Source of the DNA: Punica granatum
Lineage: Eukaryota; Streptophyta; Magnoliopsida; Myrtales; Lythraceae
Reading direction: 5' to 3'
Assembly: GCF_007655135.1 (NCBI RefSeq)
Contig: NC_045128.1
Location: 16,508,230 to 16,572,229, forward strand
DNA length: 64,000 nucleotides
The notes under the pieces are model-generated. The model was not told the origin of the DNA. It was given only the letters and a program-made list of their open reading frames with translations, and did not search any database. Below are positions 1-12,500 of the stretch, piece after piece. The position numbers were made by a program, and so were the translations under genes. Every line of letters begins with the position of its first letter. The first letter of the stretch is position 1.

Positions 1-720
1 TAATGTCCAATGCCTGCTACGGTTAGGGAAGGCCTGTGGCTTCCCTAGTATGACTGGCAGCATTGACTGCATACACTAGTAGCGGAAAAACTGCCTGAAA
101 GCTTGACAATGTATGTATATGAATGATTACCTTGGTGTTCTAACTATAGTACTTGAAGCAGTGGCTTCATCTGAACTCTAGATATGGATGCATTTTTCGG
201 AATGGCCAGGTCGAACAACGACATCAATGTTTTAGACCGGTTACTGATGTTTAATGATGTGCTAGAAGGTCGCGCTTTAGAGATAAATCACACTGTCAAT
301 GGCAACAATTATACCATGGAGTATTATGATGATATATACCATAAATGGGCAATATTCGTCAAAACAATCCCTCGACTACATGAAGAAAAGAAATTGTTGT
401 TTGCAAAATATCAAGAAACAACACGAAAGGACGTGGAGCGAGCACTCGGAGTGTTGTAGGCTCGCTTCACAATAATATGTGGCCCTACTCGTTTTTGATA
501 CAAGGAGAATCTTGCAAGGATTATGAAAACTTGCATCGTATTGCATAATATGATTGTTGATGATGAGAAAGACGCATGTATTTTGAACTTTGATCTTATG
601 ATGATGTGGCTAACAGCTTATCACAACTGGAACTGGGGGAGGAAACTTTTGCTCTGTATGAGGAATATATCCGAAGTAATAAGCATTGATAACTACAGAC
701 GGATTTGATGGAACATGTCT
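1..720 (+). pseudogene. PIF/Harbinger transposase relic
   Basis: This is the C-terminal part of a HARBI1/ALP1-like DDE nuclease that would move a Harbinger DNA transposon. Seen directly: the first catalytic Asp in a GSIDC context (about 59-70), followed at once by two TAG stops (77-82); after a frame change, FFGMARSNNDINVLDR with the second Asp (from 196); the catalytic Glu in KDVERALGVL (about 427-456); then, in the same frame, KTCIVLHNMIVDDE (from about 526). TAG at 457-459 stands where the family usually has Gln, and TGA at 496-498 where it usually has Trp. Both fit single C-to-T or G-to-A changes. The 5' part lies outside the window. It probably sits inside the first large intron of the neighbouring PME gene on the other strand. 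Family assignment is from remembered motifs and is strong; the copy is dead. Confidence 0.85.
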
Positions 721-1163
721 ATCAATTCCACAATACCTGCTAAATTGCCGATTGTAGTTATATAATATTTCAATTATGCAATTTTGTTGGCCGTGTAATG
801 TAATTTATAACGTAATGTTTCAATGAATGCAATGTGGCTGTTCATCATGTAATTTTTTTAGTATAATGAAAATTCAATTAATTTTATTATTTTCCAATAA
901 ATTAAAATAATTTTAAATATTTAAATATTATATTATTTGTATTTTTATTAATTTAATTAACATTTAATATTATATATTTTATTAATTTAATTATTATTAT
1001 TTTTACTAATTGAATTAATTTTTAATATTCTTAATATAAATTACTTATATATATATATATATATATATTACATTTTTCCTTTATTTAATATAAAAAGTAC
1101 GTGGGCCTCAACGGGGACCCAAAATTCGGGTCTTTCATTTTTAACATGCTCTAAATGCTTTTA
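721..1163. other. AT-rich 3' flank of the Harbinger relic
   Basis: This stretch is non-coding and very AT-rich, with an (AT)n run at about 1046-1068. Near 1125-1151 the sequence, read on the minus strand, gives GAGCATGTTAAAAATG next to TTA. That resembles a Harbinger terminal inverted repeat with its 3-bp TTA/TAA target site, so the transposon may end at about 1151. The other end is not in the window, so this is inference. Confidence 0.35.
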
Positions 1164-1774
1164 GGGTGCATTTGGGAGCGCATTGCTTCTCCCAAAAAGC
1201 CGTTTTGAGTCTTTCCACCGGAATAATATTTTTTTGGGGTTGTTTTTTATTCAGCGTTTTCTACCGCAACTCTTTCCGCCACCACCAAAATCAAAAGCAG
1301 AAAGGATGTTGCTTCTCCCACCGAAGCTGTAATTCTTGGTAATTACCCAATTTTGCCCTCTTTGTTTTCTAAATTTTACATTCATTCTCAACTCTTTTTA
1401 TTAACCCTAGTCTTTATGTTTTCATCATTTATCTCATTTCAGTGTGCATAATTTTTAGAATCCTCATTATTCGAATTTATATATGTTATATTGATTTTTC
1501 TAATTTATGGTCTATAAGTTATATATTTTTGCCGCCCAGTTAAATTATTGATTTAGGAAAAAAAAATTTGAATTTGTTGTACTTATCAATCATTTCATAT
1601 TTTTTCGGCAACCGTAGAAGTAGTTTCCCAAACACCATTTGTATCCTTCCTTCAGTTTCAGCTGATTAGAAAACAATATACCAAACTTTCAGCAGTTTTT
1701 CAAAATAAGCAATTATTTTTCAACAATTCTCTTTCAGCACTTCTATTTCAGCAACACCACTCCCAAACCAAGCC
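1164..1774. mobile_element. hAT-like MITE, 611 bp
   Basis: The element starts GGGTGCATTTGGGAGCG and ends with the near inverted complement, CACTCCCAAACCAAGCC. Matching inner bases (TTGCT / AGCAA) extend the terminal repeat to about 25 bp with mismatches. The flanks TAAATGCTTTT and TAAATAGCTTT look like a diverged target duplication of hAT size. There is no open reading frame. TIRs of the TTTGGGAG type are common in plant hAT-derived MITEs (family knowledge). The superfamily call is moderate because the duplication is imperfect. Confidence 0.55.
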
Positions 1775-2133
1775 TTAAATAGCTTTGGAAATTTATATGC
1801 TTCGATAGTCTAGAACCAATTCTACGCCACGATATTTATTTAAATATATTGAATGTCATATTATCTTAAATTTATAACTACATAAAACAATTGAATAAGG
1901 CTACAATTTTTTTTTGTATATATGGCTTCTTCAAAATTGATTATAATAATTAAAATTGTTGAAAGGGAAGAAATAAAATCCTAATCTTTATAATTAATAA
2001 ATGAATACGGTTCTCTCATAAAGTAATAATGAATACGGTACTCTCGTAAAGAATTGAAACTTAAATTCCATTCTTTAGATGTTTGAAGGCAAAGTGTGTG
2101 TTGTTTGTACGTGAGATTTATAACCAAATCTGT

Positions 2134-2165
<32 letters not shown>

Positions 2166-2329
2166 AAAGTTATATCCTTGGAATAAATAGGGTTAGAAAA
2201 GTAAATTTTTAATGATATAGGGGAAAAATGCCAATATACATGAAATAAATTGGGTATAAAGGTTAATGTCTCTTGAAATAGGGTTTACAAGGTCAGTATC
2301 TAAATTAAATATTTACATATTTGTCAAAT
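1775..2329. other. AT-rich non-coding DNA
   Basis: No gene is seen. It contains a (TA)n microsatellite at about 2133-2166. The stretch about 2060-2130 weakly resembles 62395-62475, as expected if both lie in paralogous PME introns. Confidence 0.5.
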
Positions 2330-3099
2330 TGAAATTAAATTAAATTTAACAATAATAAAATTAGTAAAGAAACTTTACTTGGATTAATTTATGTAAGTAT
2401 CTTCACTCTCATTCTAGAAAATTTTATTTGTAACAAATTAATTTTTAATTGCTAAGCTAATTGTACTATCTCTAAATGAACTAAAACTTATAAGTACAAA
2501 GTTAAATTTATTATTAGACTATTGCAATACAAATCTCCTCTTATTTTTAATTTATGTTGGAAAATTAATTATAGCAAATAAAATTTATATTATATATAAC
2601 AAATTAATTATTTTATGTGCATTAAACTACGATTATATGTACTTTGGATTCTCCGTGAACTTTACTTGAATTAATCTATGTAGGTATTTTTGCCATTAAT
2701 ATGAAAAATATTAAAATTTCAAGTAATAGGTTAATTGTACGATTTATATAATTGAACTAAAATTTATAAGTAAAAAATTTAACATATTATTAATATATTA
2801 CACTACAAAACTCCTATCATTTTAAATTTATGTTGGAAAATTTATTATAGCAAATAAAATTTATATTGTATATAACAAATTAATTATTTATGTGTATAAA
2901 ACAACAATAAAATTATGTGTACATTATATCCTGCATAGTTTTTGAAAACTACTTTATTTAACATGAAACTATAATTAAATTTAAAAAAATTAAAAAATTA
3001 TCTACAGAAAAATAAAATTATTATCGCATCTAAAACAGAAAATTCAACAAATTGCTATGGAAAAATTACTCATGCGATTCACGGGTGAAAGAAGACTAA
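2330..3099 (+). mobile_element. Helitron-like AT-rich repeat, copy D1
   Basis: The block consists of two imperfect tandem copies of about 290 bp, sharing phrases such as TTTATGTTGGAAAATT near 2550 and 2830. The same family occurs inverted at 44850-45600. Its right end shows a short hairpin (TTCAC-GG-GTGAA, 3078-3089), then six bases, then CTAA followed by T (3096-3100). This matches the known Helitron 3' signature of a hairpin plus CTRR inserted before T. No Rep/helicase coding is present, so it would be non-autonomous. The left boundary is uncertain. Confidence 0.4.
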
Positions 3100-3139
3100 T
3101 AGAAAGGAAAAGTAAACAACAATGGAGCCCATGTTCTCA

Positions 3140-3560
3140 GCTGCTTCGCTGTGTCCCATTTATGACCAGTTAAGTTTCTCAGCTAAGCTACGGGTAGCTA
3201 ACCGTTCCCTTATCCAAAAGGCTTGGAAAGATATTTTATGTCATTCATTCTTCTACGAGTGTCTCGAGGATAATTACATTATTCACTGACTTTTCAAACC
3301 AAGGGCATGACCCATTATGAACGGACGTCCGTCAACATCAGAACAGTTGTCAATAAGAATTAAATTTCTGTCGTCAATTATAAAATATGTAGTTTTGGCC
3401 CCATCTTCGCGAGGATCATTTAAATTCATATAAGAAATAGACTACCGACACACCTGTGTCAAATTGTCCTCCTTTCACTCAAAAAATTACAAAGTGACGG
3501 TTTTTTTTCTTCTCTCACGAGCTTAATAAAATGAATTAAGAGTTAAATAAAGGAAGGTAA
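3140..3560. repeat. P1 intron block paralogous to 63180-63600
   Basis: Shared landmarks with the block near the right edge include AAGGGCATGACC, then a CGTCC-ACATCA stretch, then CCCATCTTC and AGGATCATTTAAAT, in the same order and orientation. The block lies about 0.9-1.2 kb from the 3' end of the last visible P1 exon. I read it as conserved non-coding DNA from tandem duplication of the PME locus. Confidence 0.5.
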
Positions 3561-4410
3561 GAAAAATCCCAAAAAAGAGGAGTATAATACAGCAATATAG
3601 GCATTCGTTTAGAAATCAATAGATTTCAAATTCAATTTTCATTAATGAGATTATATATTAAAGGCTTTAGATAGAAGCGTTTGTCACTATACTCTAGTAA
3701 CTTGAATGTTAAACAATTGTACCGTATGTGTATCAATTTTATTATGTCCGGGGTGAGGTTAGTGCAAGAAAATCTTAGTTAGTATTTTCTTAATTTATTT
3801 GTTTATATGATTTATTAAAATGCATGAGATGATTATGAAATTCGGCTCCTCGTGCAAAAGCTACAACTCCATATTTCAAACGAATCACTTAATTCACATT
3901 GACCTCGACAATAATTGCACGCACGCACGTACTTTATTTATATGGAGTGAAATATATATATATATATACGTATTTGTATGCACCGTAGTATTCAGAAATT
4001 CAACTGATCTCTATTAATTTAGTCCGAATATAAAACTCTTGTAATTGTGATTTTTATTTTTGATGAATTTCTAATCGTGAATTTTTTCTATTCACTTGGC
4101 TTAAAATCGAGATTTTATTTAAATAGAATAAGTACCGAATCGTTTAAAGTAACTTATATTGATTAATTAAAATATATATTGCTAATCAAAAGAGATTCTA
4201 ACGTAACAGTACACGCTCTCGTCTGTTGATCTAAAAGTCGCAAATTTGATATCCAACGAAACTATTCGTGCGCCTTTATTAATTATTTAAGATTTTTCTT
4301 TCTTTCTATATAATCGATATATATATATATATATACACACACTAGCAATGAAAAGAAATAGACAGCAATTAATTAACATAACAGGAGATAGTACTTGATT
4401 CATGACTCAC
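3561..4410. other. Start of P1's first large intron (minus strand)
   Basis: This is AT-rich sequence beginning, on the minus strand, at the GTGAGT splice donor (4405-4410). It holds short (AT)n runs near 3952-3967 and 4316-4336. I see no exon, so the remaining PME exons must lie further left, outside the window, or be lost. Confidence 0.55.
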
Positions 4411-5670
4411 CGACAGTAGCAGAGTTGAAGGTTGTGCTGCCGTCGACGACGTTTCTGCTGCCTGTGATAATGGTGGTGGTCCTCCCGTCTCCAACAAACA
4501 TGAGGTTGGTCTTCTTCTTCGGAATCTCCACATTCTCTCTGTACACCCCCGCCTTGATCCTTATTATAAACCTCCTTGTGCTTCCCTCCGGAGCAGCCGC
4601 CACAGCTGCAGCCACTGTCCTGTAATTGCCGCTCCCGTCAGCCGCTACTGTGATGTCCGGAGTCACTGTTGTGGCCTGAAGCAACCTCCTGTTCCCGGCC
4701 GACAGCCACTTTGGCCACCCCCTTGTGTTGCCCTCCTCCTCTGCTCCCAGCTCTCTCCCTGCTTGCAGCCGACAAAGCAATAGTATCTTTCAAGCAATTC
4801 TAACCGAAACACCCTTAGAAATGCCACGGTCACGTTACCGGAAATTCAATGCGCGGACGAAAAATGCCGGGATTGGTTGGGGGTACGTACCAGGTAACTT
4901 ATGTTCCTTGATCTCTAGTATGCTCCTCCGCTCTGCCATGTCAGTGTCAGTCATGTTCTTGATCATGGCGAGCGAGTTACTGCACATGCGGAACACATGC
5001 ATCTGACCGGTCAGCAGGGACTGTCGTACCTTCTTATCACCCCGGTCGTGTGAGAACCCATCCAGGCACGACTCCTGATTGGTCATGGCTGCACTGAGGA
5101 GTGTTTGCAGGTCGTCTGCATACTGTGCGATCGACCTTGTTGACAAGCAAACAGAAAATGGATCAAAGCCAGTCATTTTCAGTAGTTAAAACTCGTCGTC
5201 ATGCGTGACATGAAACTTGCATTGTCCAATGATCCGGATGGATAAGAAGTTCACCTATTGGTGTTGGGATAGTCCTGCAAGTCATGGAGGGTGGCCCGGA
5301 GCTCGTCAAGACTTTGGTCCACCATGTTGAGGCAGTCATGAAGCGCGGTCCTCTCACGGACCGTTAGGAGGGCCCGGGATGCGAGCTTCTTCTTGATGTT
5401 AAAGTAGTTATGCTGCGTTGATAAGACTGTGTGCTCTAGGGCCACTCTTATCACATCCTTCGGCGTCTTCATCTCCCAGGATGGGACTGAGGAGGACGAG
5501 ATTGCAGAAAAGCAGACGTCGGGGTAAAGTGTAGAGCTGCATGAGGATCGGATGAGGGTATGATGCTCAGAACCGGAGACGGGAGTCCACAAGGAGAGCA
5601 ATAGGAAAGCACCAACGATGAATGGGAGAATAGAGAGGGTAACAAAGAGCTTGCGCTTGGGGTGAGACAT
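4411..5670 (-). CDS. Pectin methylesterase P1, 5' exons (partial)
   Basis: Group 1 pectinesterase (pro-PME), which removes methyl esters from homogalacturonan in the cell wall after secretion. Three exons are visible on the minus strand: 5255-5670, 4891-5135 and 4411-4758. They are separated by GT-AG introns of 119 and 132 bp, with reading frame kept across both joins. The start is the ATG at 5668-5670, followed by a basic stretch and a hydrophobic anchor (about residues 8-30). The PME-inhibitor domain follows, with its cysteines in STLYPDVCF, LHDCLNMVDQSLDEL and NQESCLDGFSHD. RRLL at about residues 244-247 is the usual pro-domain cleavage motif. The catalytic domain opens at VAADGSGNYRTV. 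The exon ends inside FNSATV at a GTGAGT donor. Catalytic residues would be in the next exon, which is not in the window. About 336 codons are open with no defect, so this copy may be functional. Confidence 0.9.
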
Positions 5671-5748
5671 TTTTATTTCTGCTATGGGATTGGATGTCTT
5701 TTGGTTTGAGCGGAGCTGAGCGCACTACAGTTAGTAAGATCCTATATA

Positions 5749-5760
5749 CTATATATAAAG
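5749..5760 (-). promoter_or_regulatory. TATA box of PME P1
   Basis: On the minus strand CTTTATATATAG lies about 80 bp upstream of the P1 ATG, a normal plant spacing that predicts transcription start near 5720. No other core element is evident. Confidence 0.65.
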
Positions 5761-6299
5761 AGAGCACTGGATCCGGATGGACCAGAAGATTTATATGTGT
5801 GGGAACCGTTGGGGCCACAGTGTTGGGGACCTCTATTCTTTTCCCGTTGAAACCTTCTAGCCAGCCTATTAGTTGAGACTAAATCCGTTTGGACGGTTGG
5901 TTTGGCTCGGCTGAAGTAATGGGTAATAGAAATCGCAATAGGTTCTATAATATTACACAATTAAATCAAAATTATTAAATAATTTGAAGTTCACAATGTG
6001 AAAGTTTCGATTCTATTAATATCTAATTTTGTTCATTAAATTATGCAAATTACCAAGGGTAAATTACATCGTACAACAGGAGATTTTAAACTTTCGCACT
6101 CATCTCAAATATTGTGGCAATTTCATAACACAACACAGTATTTTGAAAAATTTTCACCATACAACACACCGTCAATTTTCTGTCGATTGATGGATGGAAA
6201 GTTGACATGACATTATTTTTTAGTTCATCCGTTTGTGGGGCTCAATTTTATCGTTTAATAAAAAATTACTAAAAAAAAGTGGAAAAAAGGAAACGAGGG
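5761..6299. other. P1 upstream region, non-coding
   Basis: This is the upstream sequence of P1, running into AT-rich repeat-like DNA from about 6050. No further gene is seen. Confidence 0.5.
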
Positions 6300-6760
6300 G
6301 CAACCGGTAGCTGGGACCTCCATTCTAGCCTCCACCTCATCATTCAGGGCAATGTTTGCGGGGACCTAGGGCGACCCACACAAGCATCATAATAGACTTC
6401 GCGACGTTTGTGTCGACCCATACTTATGGGTCGCCCAAGGTCCAGTCGGGATAGGGCATTGCGACGTTTAAGACAGGCGTTGCCAGAAGTTGATCTATGC
6501 CTACTTATAACAATAGTCACGGCAGCCCTAGTCGGCAGAGGATACCTAGGGCAACATTTGTATGGGTAGCCCTAGACTTGACTACGGTGACGTTTGGTAA
6601 CGTCGGGCATGACCACCCTATGACTACCCATGCTAACGTCGGCCTCAAATAACCTACTTTGACGCTTAGCAGACGTTGCCTAACATCAACACGGGATGAC
6701 CCATGTTTGTGTCGGCCTAGAATTACCTTGATGGAGTAGCCTGATGCTTAGATGGTGGAC
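6300..6760. repeat. CACTA-like subterminal repeats, left cluster
   Basis: Short motifs around GGGTCGCCC / GGGCGACCC, GCGACGTTT and GGTAGCCCTAGAC recur in both orientations (for example near 6368, 6405, 6436-6444, 6455-6470, 6550-6600 and 6690-6710). Dense short repeats of this type are typical of the subterminal regions of plant CACTA (En/Spm) transposons. A matching cluster lies at 43783-44120. I could not find a convincing CACTA terminus, so the superfamily is inferred. Confidence 0.45.
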
Positions 6761-6840
6761 AGGTTAACAAGCTGTCATCTTGTTGGGAATGGTTTTTTGT
6801 TTATTTGTTTTTTGTCCGTCAACAAGTTGTGAGCTTGTTA

Positions 6841-6966
6841 TAAGGATACTGTCATGAAATTTATTTTAATCAAACCCAAATAATTACTACAATAATTAAT
6901 GTCATGAAATATATTTTAGGATAGTGTCATGAAATTTATTTTAATCAAGCCCAAATAATTACTACA
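6841..6966 (+). repeat. Imperfect direct repeat, two copies
   Basis: A unit of about 49 bp containing GTCATGAAATTTATTTTAAT and ending AATAATTACTACA occurs at about 6841-6891 and 6910-6965, with few mismatches. It lies within the presumed CACTA-derived DNA. Confidence 0.6.
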
Positions 6967-7139
6967 TATGTGTAGTTAAATTCAAGAATTACGTCACAGA
7001 ATTATGTCGAATATTATTATTGCACCATAATTATCTAAGGTAATGTTACAATTCCTGACAAAATGAGGCCAACGTCACAAGTTCAACAATGAAAATATTA
7101 CCAATAATAATCCCAACAAGTTAAAAATATGTCAATACT

Positions 7140-7473
7140 CATACAACACGACCTTATTACTTAGTTGATAAGCTTGAGTAACATCGTTTGTAGAGCTTTC
7201 TCTCGAGCCATAGCCTCCTTTTGCATTTGTCTTTGTTGAGCCTATTATTTTTCCCTAAATTGTTCTTTCTGATGTGCTAGAGCCTCTGCCTCCTTCAGAG
7301 TTTTTCTTATGGAGCTCGTTGTTTCGCTCCGTCATCATCCTTCTCCTCAAAGAGATGAAGATATAGACTCTAAGTGCGCAAACTTGTGGGCAAGAAGATG
7401 CAATAGAAGTTATGTTCGCAAATAAATTATGTAAATCGATCTTGAAATTTAAAGCTAATAGAGTACTGTTTAT
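7140..7473 (-). pseudogene. Relic of a CACTA-type transposase C-terminus
   Basis: On the minus strand about 7300-7170 reads KTLKEAEALAHQKEQFREK, a stop, then AQQRQMQKEAMAREKALQTM and a terminal LLKLIN stop. This charged, coiled-coil, Gln/Lys-rich tail resembles the C-terminus of plant En/Spm-type ORFs (from memory). The upstream part is shifted out of frame and is cut by the LTR that starts at 7474. Together with the adjacent subterminal repeats it suggests a dead CACTA element, but the resemblance is to a low-complexity region only. Confidence 0.35.
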
Positions 7474-9081
7474 TGTCAGCACCCTATTCTGGCCCACCGG
7501 CTCCAACAGAGAACACCAACAATGACCCTGACCATAGCCTGACAGACAAGATAGAGGAATGTCCAGCAGAGGCTCGGATCACTATTCATAGGCTGGTCGA
7601 TAAGGGAAAACACGCAGTTGGAGAGCATGGGCTACAGAGAAGAAGTTAGGACCACCAAAGGGCTACGACAAACAACTGGAAGGAGCAGACAAATAGCAAA
7701 CCTCAAAACGACAGAAGCCGGCACTATGGTACTATTCATCGTCGGATCACCGGAGCGTCAGATTGGATACCATAGGACTTTAAAAATCCCTCTTGGTGAC
7801 AAAATGACCAATGGCAACTTCGACTGCATTTTAGAAATCAACTGGTTAAGCCGGGATACTCCCGAACGTTCATAGGCACCTTCCTAATGGGGCTCACGGG
7901 ACACCAACTCCAAAGGCAAATAAACGGCACCTGAAAACAAGCTTGCACATACCCAAGGGTCACCAGGACCAGGAAACAAGTTTCAGATTGTTTTTCGAAA
8001 CTCATCCTGATCTCCCAAGTGGATCCCGACCAGGGAAAAATGGGCCCTTTTTACAAAAGAATATAGAATGAGACCTTTTCAATGAATCGTTAGTGTAAGA
8101 AATCTGTGCCAATCAATTCCAGAGACCTCAAGGGTCGGGAAAATAAATCCCGATCGCACCGCACAATTCATTTAGGTTTTCTAAGTACCGTTCCGGCGGT
8201 AAAAATGCCCCTTTCACGTAGAATCTTGCCCTCGGAGCTCATTCACGGAAATGTTGTTGTCCGAACTCTACACCACACATTCCCAACAAATCCAAGGGCC
8301 AGGGAAATCATTTCGGCTCGAACCAAGCAAATCATACCGGTCTCCCGAGTGATGTTTTAATGGTCACGAACGCCTCCCGACAAGCATTTGGGACTTGTTT
8401 TTGACAAACGGAGATCGTAGTGGTTTCAAGCACATCAGAACACTTGAAAAACACTAAGAGAGCCATTTTCGCGGATTCCTAGGACTCTCCGATTATTGAT
8501 CTCCAGCCAAGGTCGGCAAGTCAATCGTTCTGCCCAAAGCACAAAGCACGCCGACACGAGCAGTACAGCACACAAAGGCGCGAACGAGCGATAGAAACGG
8601 ACAACTTCGCTCCGAGCATCAAAACGAAGCAAAACCTGCTTTTGAGTTATCGGGCCACTCAAGCATTCACTTACATGAAGCGTGTCAATATTAGGCTCAT
8701 TAAAATCGTATTCGCGTGTACATTGATAATTCGCCGTTCAAACGAGCCACGAAGATCAAACGCGCAATCAATCGAGCCCCAAGCTTCTCCCGGCTTTCTT
8801 CCTAGTCAAGTGGGACCTTTGAGCTAGCCAAGCCAAGCCAAGGCAAACCAAACCAAGCCAAGCTGCAAGTCACGGCTCTCCTCTAGAGGCAAGCCAAATG
8901 AGCCACATCCACTTAATTTTCAAAATATCTTTTACACTCATCAACTGCACTCTTCCATCCATCAACTCCCATCAACTTGGGATGACTATTTCTCCTCCCT
9001 AACCCCATTTAAACTTTCGGAAGCCCCCTAAGCACCCTCTAATCACACTTAGCTTGCCTTAATTGCCTCATTAAGCTAGCC

Positions 9082-9089
9082 TTTATAAG
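9082..9089 (+). promoter_or_regulatory. TATA-like box in LTR X1
   Basis: TTTATAAG stands at the same alignment position as TTATATAAG in X2 (17655-17663). Both precede a conserved stretch starting near CAACTCAACTTCCAT. It is a plausible retroelement promoter. Confidence 0.4.
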
Positions 9090-9285
9090 TCTATTGCATA
9101 ATTAAGTTAATCACAACTCAACTTCCATAATCTCTTTAGCTTTCTCACTCTAGCAAGCCCTCTCCAAGCCCTCTCAAATTTCAGCAAAGTCCTGGGCATC
9201 CAGCCCCTCTGCTCAGCCCGGCTCAAGGCCAACTTTGTCGGAAAACTCAACCGTTTTCCAACGACCGCCACCCAACTCGACCCAA

Positions 9286-9540
9286 CTTCAACCAAACTTC
9301 ATACCCCACATGTTTTCGACCTCCTGAGTTCATTTCCATTTTTAGTTTCAGCATTTGAAACTCCCAGCAGCCCGCAATGGACAGCACCATAAACTATCTA
9401 CTAGAGACATTTCTAGGTTTTTAGACGAGTCCCGCCTCTCGACTTAAGCCAACCCCAACCAAACTTCATATCCAACATGTTTTCGACCTCCTAAGTCCAT
9501 TTCCAACCTTAGATTTTCCATTTGAAGCTCACAGCAGTCC
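9286..9540 (+). repeat. Two-copy tandem subrepeat in LTR X1
   Basis: The phrase CAAACTTCATA...CACATGTTTTCGACCTCC recurs with a period of about 168 bp. X2 has the same duplication at 17865 and 18031 (period about 166), so the duplication predates the split of X1 and X2. X3 shows one clear copy near 47985. Confidence 0.6.
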
Positions 9541-12500
9541 ATTTTTCCCCAGCATAGAAACAACACAGAATCGGGTCCTCTGGGCGATTCTCGATTCCTA
9601 GACGCCTTTTTCCTTCTCGCAACTTTGGTGAGTCGTGCCATCACCTTCTAAGAATTCCTCACGACCCTCACTCTCCCTCGTGACAAGGTGGTCGAGTGCC
9701 GAGAGAATCTCAACAGTGCACAACCACCATTTGCCATTTTTCTTCCATTTCAGTTTTTTTTTTTTACAGTTTTTACCAATTTTTTCTTTGAGTTTCCGGG
9801 TTTGCTCGAGTCTTGGCACACAACCAGCCTTCCATACCCACGTCCAGCAGTCCCTTGGGAGTTGAGAGGACCCGTGCCGGCGTGGTGCAACCATCCCGAG
9901 CCTCTCGAGCAAGCTAACTTCTCCCGAGTGCTCATTGCTCCTCTTGGATCAATCTGTACAGCCAGATCTTCTGACCTTCCAGCCACTTTCCTGACTCTTT
10001 CCTCGCATCCTGAGGCTGGTATAACTCGTTTACGACTTAGGGAAGTAGGTCTTTTAGTTTCCTAGGTTTGTTGGGTGATAAGGCGGTCATCGACCGACTT
10101 TCCTGCATATTTCGTTTATTTTACTATTAGTTCGTTATTTCGACCTTTTTTTAATGATGTGTATGCATGTAATAATGTATATAACTTGTTAGCATGACGG
10201 GAAACACTTTAGATAAAGGTGGGAGGGACCTTATGGCTCGGTTGAGCCAAGGAAGGGCTCACGGTCATACCCCATGGGAGAGGGGCTGAGAGCCCTCTTG
10301 GCACACCCGAGGCCATGCAGCCTCTTCGTCCTCAATGTTAGTTATTTCCCGTGATTTCGTTTACGTTTTCGTCATTGCATGAGTCGGTGCCGTTTTATCG
10401 ATTCCATTAAATATCGTGTTTGTGCATGTTTGTGTGTTTGCATGTGTTTCCCGAGAGCATGGCGGCATTGATTTCGTAAATAAGTGTCATTGTCGTGTTT
10501 AATGTCTTATTGCATGCGAGAAATAATAAAATCGGGTTAAAGAGACAGTCTAAAACCCGAAATGGGTCAAGGAGGCTCACGACCATCCTTCAGGGGAGAG
10601 GACCGAGAGCTCTTTGACCTTATTCAAGTCAAGGGCGGCCTCTTTACCACGATGAATTTTGTATCTCGGGTTATTTGTAACCGCATTTATTGTCTTATCG
10701 TTAATTACGCGATAAATGGCATGTTAAGCACGTTAGTTTAAGTATATATGCATGGATTCGAGTATCAGTGATTATTTCGGGCCTATAAGGGTCCAAGAGC
10801 ACTTCGGTTGTCATTGACTGGGTGTTCTCACCTTCTCGGTTTTCAAGGACCCATTTCGGTCCTTGTGTCACAAATCGATTCCATTAACCCGTAACATTCA
10901 AGGCTCAAGCTCATAACCACTGATAATTCCACATACGGGAAAATGGGACGCGTTATTTGACTAAGCAAATCGTTCGGCTTAAAATAAATCGCACGAATCG
11001 GCTATTAATTTGTAACCGCGTCGATGGATCATGAAACGTCGGATATGCCTTTTTAAAATTCACATTTCAAAGCACTAAAACACATAACACGAATTTAATC
11101 GATGTCTAGGGTGGACTTGCGTGCCTTGACTAGAGTACGGGCCCGATTTGAGGCGGCTCAAGTTGAGGTATACGAGTCTTCTTTAGACCCCTTCGTACCA
11201 CGCGATTTCGATTTTACACGAGCACTTTACACATTTCGCAAACCAATGGCATAACCATCATTTGGTGGCTCGCCGACTCTCTAAGCATCAGAGAGATCAA
11301 AACACCTCGATTTATGGTTGGAGATGGACAGCCCGTTCGGGTGCAAGTCTCATTTGCATAGCCCTTTTCATCCGCTTTTCGTGTTTATGTCATCTTACCG
11401 TAGATTCGGGTATTTAGCACGGTTATCACTGTCATAAGATATGCAAATCTCTATTAATATTTTATTCGGCTTAAACGAACATTAGATAATGGATAAACGG
11501 AACTCTAGGTTCCAAATCTAGAGTCAAATCATGTGTTTGATATATTTAGTGAGATCATAGTGTCACTATGCAGAACAAAGTCTTAAAATAAACTCACACA
11601 CATAGTTGACCTAGAACTGCATTCTAGCACATTAATCAGCTTGCCTAGGGTAGGTAGATTGTTTGCTAACTAACCCTGGTTAATAATTGGCTAAATCACG
11701 TATACTTGACATAACACACAACTTGTATGTATTTGTCTGTTTTTGTCTGTTTTCATCTATTTTATCCGTTTTTGTTAGTTTTCTTCTGTTTTCCACAATT
11801 ACTTGCTGTTTGTTGCGGTTCGGATTCGAACCCTTAGGTCATGTTTTGCACGGGGTCCAACGCCCCCATACACATCGAGAGCGCACAACCCGAGTGCGGA
11901 ATGGGGTCTAGCCTCGAGTCACCGCCTTGCTCCGAGCATTGTCTACGTGGAAGACCACTTGGATCGGGTGCATGAATCGTGGTAAGTCATCACCCGGGAG
12001 CTCGACCGGTCCTACGAACGTCCTGGGAGTCGATCGATTCTTTCACTATATGTCGGTTCAGTCAGACTGGACCCCCGGGTCTTTGAGCCCACGTTGCTTT
12101 AATGCACTTATCTATCGTTCAAAATTGTACGGTGAGGCGGGGTGGAATATTGGCCCAATGCAAACCGATCGGGATCCACGTACATTTTTCTATGTTCTAT
12201 AATTGTCCGAAAGAACATTTGTAAGAATATTTACTTGTACATTTCATTCATTCATTCATTGTAAGGATCTCCGATCAGGGAGCAAGAGGTCCGAGAGTAG
12301 AACCAATCAATTCATTTTACTTACCCGAGGACAAGTAAAATCAATGCTTCGGGGTATCAGTTTCTGTATGGAATCGACCACCACGGTCCGATGAACCGTA
12401 GTGCGAGGATAGCGAACTGATTCCTTGACTTGCGAGCTTACTCTTCTCTCGAGTTCTTGATCCGAACCGATCGTTTCACCCAATTTATGGTGTCAAAACG

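Noticed and set aside
2805..2816. CACTACAAAA as a CACTA transposon terminus
   Set aside because: The inverted homologue at about 45150 lacks it, and the sequence is internal to the D1 repeat.
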